The translations under genes and the position numbers were made by a program. 64,000 nt of DNA from Muribaculaceae bacterium (GTDB taxonomy: Bacteria > Bacteroidota > Bacteroidia > Bacteroidales > Muribaculaceae), in the NCBI GenBank assembly GCA_022509205.1, contig JAFLTR010000001.1:57120-121119 (forward strand), read 5' to 3'. The notes under the pieces are model-generated. The model was not told the DNA's origin. It did no database searches and was given only the letters and a program-made list of their open reading frames with translations. Shown here piece by piece: positions 62,556 through 64,000 of the stretch (within the stretch, counting starts at the first letter, position 1; each line of letters begins with the position of its first letter).

Positions 62556-64000
62556 ATGAAAAAACTAATTTTATCACTCTGCGCAGTCACGGCAATCCTA
62601 TTTACAGGTTGCCGCTATGATGATTCCGATCTGTGGCATTCGGTGAATGATCTTGAAGCAAGAGTTAGCGCTCTTGAGAAATTGTGTTCACAGATGAACA
62701 CCAACATCAATTCACTTCAAACGATTGTTTACGCCCTGCAGGATAATGATTACATCACAGGAATCAATCCATTGTATGAGGGCGACACACATATCGGTTA
62801 CACAATAGACTTCGCCAAAAGTCCTTCCATAACGATTTATCATGGCAAAGACGGCAAGGACGGAGTTGACGGCAACCATGGCACCAACGGAAAAGATGGC
62901 TCAGACGGCTATACACCAACAATAGGGATAGCTCAGGATTCTGACGGCCATTATTACTGGACTCTAGACGGTACCTGGCTTCTCGACAACAACGGCAATA
63001 AAATTCTTGCAGAAGGCCTGCCTGGCAAGGACGGTCAGAACGGAGCTGACGGCAAGGATGGACAAAACGGAGCTGACGGCAAAGATGGAGTCGATGGCAA
63101 AGACGGTCAGAACGGAACCAACGGCAAGGATGGCAAGGACGGAACAAATGGTACCAATGGTAAAGATGGAGCCGATGGTAAAGACGGTATTACTCCCCAG
63201 TTCAAGATAGAGGAGGGAGACTGGTATATTTCTTTGGACAACGGTCTTACATGGCAATATCTTGGAAGAGCCGCGGGAGCTGACGGTAAAGATGGAGCCG
63301 ACGGCAAAGACGGCCAGGACGGTGCCAATGGTAAAGATGGCGTTGACGGCAAAGACGGTCAGAACGGAACCAATGGTAAAGATGGAGCCGACGGCAAAGA
63401 CGGCCAGGACGGTGCCAATGGTAAAGACGGTGTTGACGGCAAAGACGGTGATTCAATGTTCAGCGATATTGACACATCCAATCCCGATTATGTGATTTTT
63501 ACACTTGCCGACGGAACTCAAATCAAACTTCCTACTTGGTATGCTTTTGAAGAATTGAAGACTCTCTGTAACCAAATGAACACTAACATTCAGGCATTGC
63601 AGACCATAGTAGATGCCATTAAAGATAATGATTATCTTCTGTCAGTTACACCTAAAATGGTAGATGGTAGTCAAGTGGGATACACTCTTACATTTGCTAA
63701 ATCAGGTGTTGTTGAGATTTATCACGGAAAAGATGGTAAAGATGGTATCAACGTAACAAATGTAAGTAACGGCTCCAATGGAACCGACGGTAAAGTCGGA
63801 GAAAAGGGCGAAACTGGCGACAAAGGCGATAAAGGAGAAGACGGCAAAGACGGAATTGATGGCAAGGATGGTCATACTCCCGTGATTGGTGTCAAAGAAG
63901 AAGATGGAGTGCTTTATTGGACTGTAGATGGTGAGTTCTTAACTGATGATAAAGGTCAGAAAATACCGGTTACTGGTAAAGACGGTAAAGATGGAACTAA
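62556..64000 (+). CDS. Collagen-like surface lipoprotein (3' end outside window)
   Basis: About 481 residues are visible from the ATG at 62556. Signal peptide with lipobox LFTGC (Cys19), then a short coiled coil (about 27-62). A module follows: beta segment, collagen-like Gly-X-Y run, a small domain with 'YTPTIGIAQDSDGHYYWTLDGTWLLDNNGNKI', more Gly-X-Y repeats, and 'DWYISLDNGLTWQYLGRAAG'. The module then starts again near residue 327 ('EELKTLCNQMNTNIQALQTIVDAI'), with 'HTPVIGVKEEDGVLYWTVDGEFLTDDKGQKI'. Gly-X-Y triplets are mostly GKDG, GADG, GQNG and GTNG. Its N-terminus is homologous to the protein at 46562. A TAAATTTG box lies at 62486-62493. Confidence 0.85.
   Translation, partial: MKKLILSLCAVTAILFTGCRYDDSDLWHSVNDLEARVSALEKLCSQMNTNINSLQTIVYALQDNDYITGINPLYEGDTHIGYTIDFAKSPSITIYHGKDGKDGVDGNHGTNGKDGSDGYTPTIGIAQDSDGHYYWTLDGTWLLDNNGNKILAEGLPGKDGQNGADGKDGQNGADGKDGVDGKDGQNGTNGKDGKDGTNGTNGKDGADGKDGITPQFKIEEGDWYISLDNGLTWQYLGRAAGADGKDGADGKDGQDGANGKDGVDGKDGQNGTNGKDGADGKDGQDGANGKDGVDGKDGDSMFSDIDTSNPDYVIFTLADGTQIKLPTWYAFEELKTLCNQMNTNIQALQTIVDAIKDNDYLLSVTPKMVDGSQVGYTLTFAKSGVVEIYHGKDGKDGINVTNVSNGSNGTDGKVGEKGETGDKGDKGEDGKDGIDGKDGHTPVIGVKEEDGVLYWTVDGEFLTDDKGQKIPVTGKDGKDGT
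63285..63449 (+). repeat. 90-bp tandem repeat inside the collagen-like gene
   Basis: Two units, 63285-63374 and 63375-63449 (the second incomplete at 75 bp), encode GKDGADGKDGQDGANGKDGV and continue in the same pattern. The copies are almost identical at DNA level, with only a few silent changes, and the period is exactly 30 codons. Confidence 0.8.

Noticed and set aside
62764..63456. Several low-complexity frames on both strands across the collagen-like repeats
   Set aside because: They are frame-shadows of the repeat and have strongly biased, repetitive composition.
62820..63460. Periodic DNA resembling a CRISPR array
   Set aside because: The periodicity is codon-based Gly-X-Y coding sequence inside an open frame, without unique spacers or cas genes.

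Overview
The window looks like chromosomal DNA of an anaerobic Bacteroidales bacterium. It is most plausibly a gut member of the Muribaculaceae or a relative; this is inferred from gene content and cannot be settled from the sequence alone. Supporting signs are Bacteroidota-type promoters (TTTG, about 20 nt, TAnnTTTG), many lipoproteins with a Cys lipobox, BspA-type leucine-rich repeat proteins, DUF4836-like, DUF2752-like and DUF3098-like proteins, a divergent PurF, pyruvate:ferredoxin oxidoreductase, and secreted proteins ending in a short 'YNLQG...' tail.

Positions 1-18000 are almost entirely minus-strand housekeeping genes. In transcription order they are purF, pyrG, a membrane protein, an LRR protein, a polyprenyl synthase, rnhB and polA; then from a new promoter ftsX, a DUF3098 protein, uppP, truB and queA; then leuS and a 3'-truncated glutamate synthase small subunit. 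Positions 18200-24500 hold a fimbrillin-like lipoprotein translationally coupled to a beta-carbonic anhydrase, a flippase with ruvB, and a large Ig-like lipoprotein.

Positions 24500-44300 are metabolic: a secreted pectinesterase, a candidate small RNA, an aminotransferase, pfkA, ribF, a DUF4836-like lipoprotein, a Na/Pi symporter with a DUF2752 protein, and a minus-strand series of coiled-coil gene, nifJ, GH2 beta-galactosidase, galK and galM. The last three form a galactoside-use unit: an exported enzyme releases galactose, GalM interconverts its anomers and GalK phosphorylates it. NifJ oxidises the pyruvate made downstream.

Positions 44500-56000 are a surface-protein region: a secreted protein with a C-terminal tail, a 1164-residue lipoprotein with collagen-like and LRR segments, a 1373-residue protein with carboxypeptidase-regulatory-like repeats, and a BspA-type LRR protein. 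Palindromic repeats separate them.

Positions 56000-62560 are a visibly AT-richer accessory island: an AAA/DUF4143 ATPase with repeated operator-like sequences, two structured non-coding elements, a lipoprotein behind a long leader with its own promoter and terminator, a membrane-anchored Hanks-type kinase, an S23/IVP four-helix-bundle gene bounded by inverted heptamer repeats, a putative regulator and an unknown protein. The four-helix-bundle element lies exactly between the kinase and regulator genes. The window ends in a second collagen-like lipoprotein, homologous to the one at 46562 and truncated by the window edge.
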